Of a stretch of 64,000 bases of DNA, positions 61,849-64,000 are shown piece by piece. Each line of letters opens with the position of its first letter. The first letter of the stretch is position 1. A model generated the notes under the pieces. The model had not been told where the DNA came from and ran no database searches. It saw nothing but the letters and a program-made list of their open reading frames with translations. Both the position numbers and the translations under genes were made by a program. The DNA is from Phaseolus vulgaris (lineage: Eukaryota > Streptophyta > Magnoliopsida > Fabales > Fabaceae), in NCBI RefSeq assembly GCF_000499845.2, contig NC_023757.2, positions 4,994,118 through 5,058,117 of the forward strand, written 5' to 3'.

Positions 61849-64000
61849 TTTTTTTCTTTTTTTCTTTTTGATCGGCAATAAAAAATAAATAAATGGGAAC
61901 CACTTCAGGGGTGGTTCAACCCTTATACATAAAGAGCAAAACACCTTACCATACTCCTACCACGAAACACCTACCTGATTATCTAAGGAACAACCAAACT
62001 AACTATAGGAAAACATTAAATTATCATCCTCATACAATCCACTGGGTTCAAAACCCAATTAGAGTACCCGAAGGAAGCACAATGAGACTTTGCGTAAATC
62101 CACGACCAAACCTTTACCTGGACCAAGGCGAATACTTCGAGCGCATCTACCACCCCCCTATCAAAGGACACACAATTCCTATGATTCCAAATACCACTCA
62201 CAACTCCAACCCAAATTGCACCCCAAACGTCATTAACCGAATCTGAAGCCTGACTTAACCTGAACTGTAGAAAGTTTGCCAAAGGATCCTTATGAATAAC
62301 GAAGGATACGCCTAGCCACTTAAAACAAAGACACCAAACACGCCAAGCGAAATCGCAGACGAAAAACAGATGATTGGACGACTCTTCCACCATCCCACAC
62401 AGACAACACAAAGGATTCTCAATCACCACCTCGCGTCTTTCCAGATTTACCCTAGTAGCAACCTTATTCTCTATCACCCTCCAAGCTGTGAACAAAGCAG
62501 AAGGCAAGGCTTTGCACCTCCACAACTTACTGTAAACTGGAGGGACCTCCCCAACTGTATCCTTCCTAACTTGAACATAGGCTGAGTTAACCGTAAAAGT
62601 TTTGAACCCCCAGCCTTCCAAATCCAACAATCTTCCTTCCCCAGTTCCAACTTCGCCCCTTGCAACAGCTGAACCAACTGCTCCTCCAGAGGCTTCTCCC
62701 ATTTGAAAAAGGATCTACGCCAAACAAAGTGCCACACCCAAACACCATCAATCCAATTCCCAAGCTCAACCACCTTTGCATCTTTAGCCAAACTAAGGGA
62801 AAACAGTCTCGGGAAAACGACCTTCAAAGCTCCACAACTCAGCCAACTGTCCTCCCAGAAAGAGATACCCTTCCCATCACCAACATCCCACTGAAAACCA
62901 TCTTCAAAACTTCTTCCCCAACCCTCCGAAGCCCACACCTCCATCAAATCTTTCCACCAAAGGGAACCCTTTCTGATTTTACCCACCTCTCTCAAATTTC
63001 TCCAACCACCATATTTAGAAACAAGGATTTCTTTCCACAAACCTCCTTTATCCGTACCCAACCTCCAAATCCACTTACCTAACAAAGCCAGATTAAACTT
63101 CCTAAGGTCAATAACACCAAGACCCCCATAATCACGAGGCTCACAAACTTTTTTCCAGGAGATCCAAGCGATCTTCCTACCATCAGAACCCCACCCCCAA
63201 AGGAAATTCCTTTGTAGCCGAACTAGCTTCTCTGCCACCACAGACGGTAACTTGAATAGTGACATAAAAAATAGCGGAATTGAGGACAGAACAGACTTTA
63301 TCAAACAAATCCTCCCAGCCAAAGATAAACACCTACCTCTCCACCTTGAAAGTTTACCCTGAACTCTCTCTAACACCCCGCTCCAAAAAGCACCCGCTTG
63401 TGACTTCCTCCTACCAGCAATCCTAAATAAACAAACGGGGTCACCATCACTTTACAATTAAGAATAGCCGCAAAATGTTGAAGCAAGCTCTGACTCAACC
63501 CCAACCCGCCAATTCTACTTTTCAAAAAATTCACCTTAAGCCCAGAGGCGAGCTCGAAGCAGAGTAGAATCGCCTTAATATTGAATACACTTTTTGTATT
63601 AGCTTCACAAAAGAATAAAGTGTCGTCAGCATATTGTAACATATTTACTTTCACATTAGCCTTGCCAACCACCAAACTGTCAATCAAACTCTTCTCTTCT
63701 GCCATCCTAGAAACCCCAGTCAATCCTTCCGCAACTATAAGAAAAAGAAACGGGGCAAGCGGATCACCTTGACAAAGTCCCTTCCTAGGAATAAACTCCC
63801 TAGTTGGGCTACCGTTCACAAGCACAGAGACTGAAGCAGATTCTAGGCAACCTTTTATCCAGCAAATCCATTGGACACAAAAGCCCAGCCTTTCAAGCAT
63901 ATAATAAAGAAAATCCCAACTTACCGAGTCATATGCCTTCTCGTAGTCAACTTTGAAGAAAACACAACTCTTCCTTTTCCTTTTATATTCTTCCAACACC
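61848..64000 (-). mobile_element. L1-type LINE, 3' part, running off the right edge
   Basis: A poly(A) tail appears as a T-run at 61848-61869, followed on the minus strand by a 3' UTR and ORF2. The element continues past position 64000, so the endonuclease and the first part of RT are outside the window. It is the fullest of the five related LINE pieces seen here. Confidence 0.9.
62016..64000 (-). pseudogene. LINE ORF2 (RT, zinc-knuckle domain), frameshifted, partial
   Basis: Minus strand from the right edge: an RT core with KVDYEKAYDSVSWDF, GLCQGDPLAPFLFL and the catalytic LQYADDTLF. Next is a C-terminal segment with LSRWRGRCLSLAGRICLIKS and RKIAWISWKKVC. A zf-RVT zinc-binding domain follows, with CCLCGMVEESSNHLFFVC. 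The last part is a conserved tail with WGAIWVGVVSGIWNHR, ending at the stop at 62016. Two frameshifts break it: near 63385 (after VGGSHKR) and near 62600 (between KAGGSK and FTVNSAY). Otherwise it is long and open, so the insertion is fairly young. Confidence 0.9.

Overview
The window looks like nuclear DNA of a dicot plant, most probably a legume (the legume call is inference). Evidence: AT-rich intergenic sequence, split genes with GT-AG introns, a 13-exon plant-type GH1 beta-glucosidase, an intronless UDP-glucose dehydrogenase CDS with a leader intron, an RNA-polymerase-III type tRNA-Thr, and plant LINE, Ty1/copia, Ty3/gypsy-Tat and CACTA-type elements. There are only three protein-coding host genes in 64 kb.

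Layout. 1-2.5 kb: the first six exons of a CobW/ZNG1-type GTPase metallochaperone on the minus strand, running off the left edge. 2.6-5.4 kb: a decayed copia relic and a LINE 3' scrap. 5.4-16.4 kb: a complete beta-glucosidase gene (BGLU40-like) on the plus strand. All 13 exons join in frame to 500 codons, although its introns hold MITEs, TRIM-like pieces, a microsatellite and two LINE fragments, some nested. 18.0-39.9 kb: a segmental tandem array of about 4-5.3 kb units, each carrying a tRNA-Thr(AGU) gene on the minus strand. The four tRNA copies range from intact to deleted. The array is interrupted at 31.4-38.5 kb by a GC-rich, 5'-truncated Tat-lineage gypsy element (RT, two RNase H domains, integrase, minisatellites, an antisense gag-like ORF, 3' LTR). 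39.9-52 kb: AT-rich intergenic DNA without a recognisable gene. 52-54.7 kb: a UDP-glucose 6-dehydrogenase gene with TATA box, CT-rich leader, leader intron, 480-codon CDS and poly(A) signal. 55-59.5 kb: two AT-rich units of about 2.2 kb studded with the palindrome ATAATCGATTAT and its CpG-decay variants. 61.7-64 kb: L1-type LINE sequence on the minus strand, running off the right edge.

Function and context. The three genes do not form a pathway: one is a metal-handling GTPase, one a secreted glycosidase, and one makes UDP-glucuronate for cell-wall polysaccharides. From memory, homologues of all three lie close together on Arabidopsis chromosome 1 (At1g26520, At1g26560, At1g26570). The window therefore probably shows an old syntenic block expanded by transposons and segmental duplication. 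I found no clear new protein system. The most unusual structures are the tRNA-Thr array with its reconstructable history and the palindrome-studded duplication.
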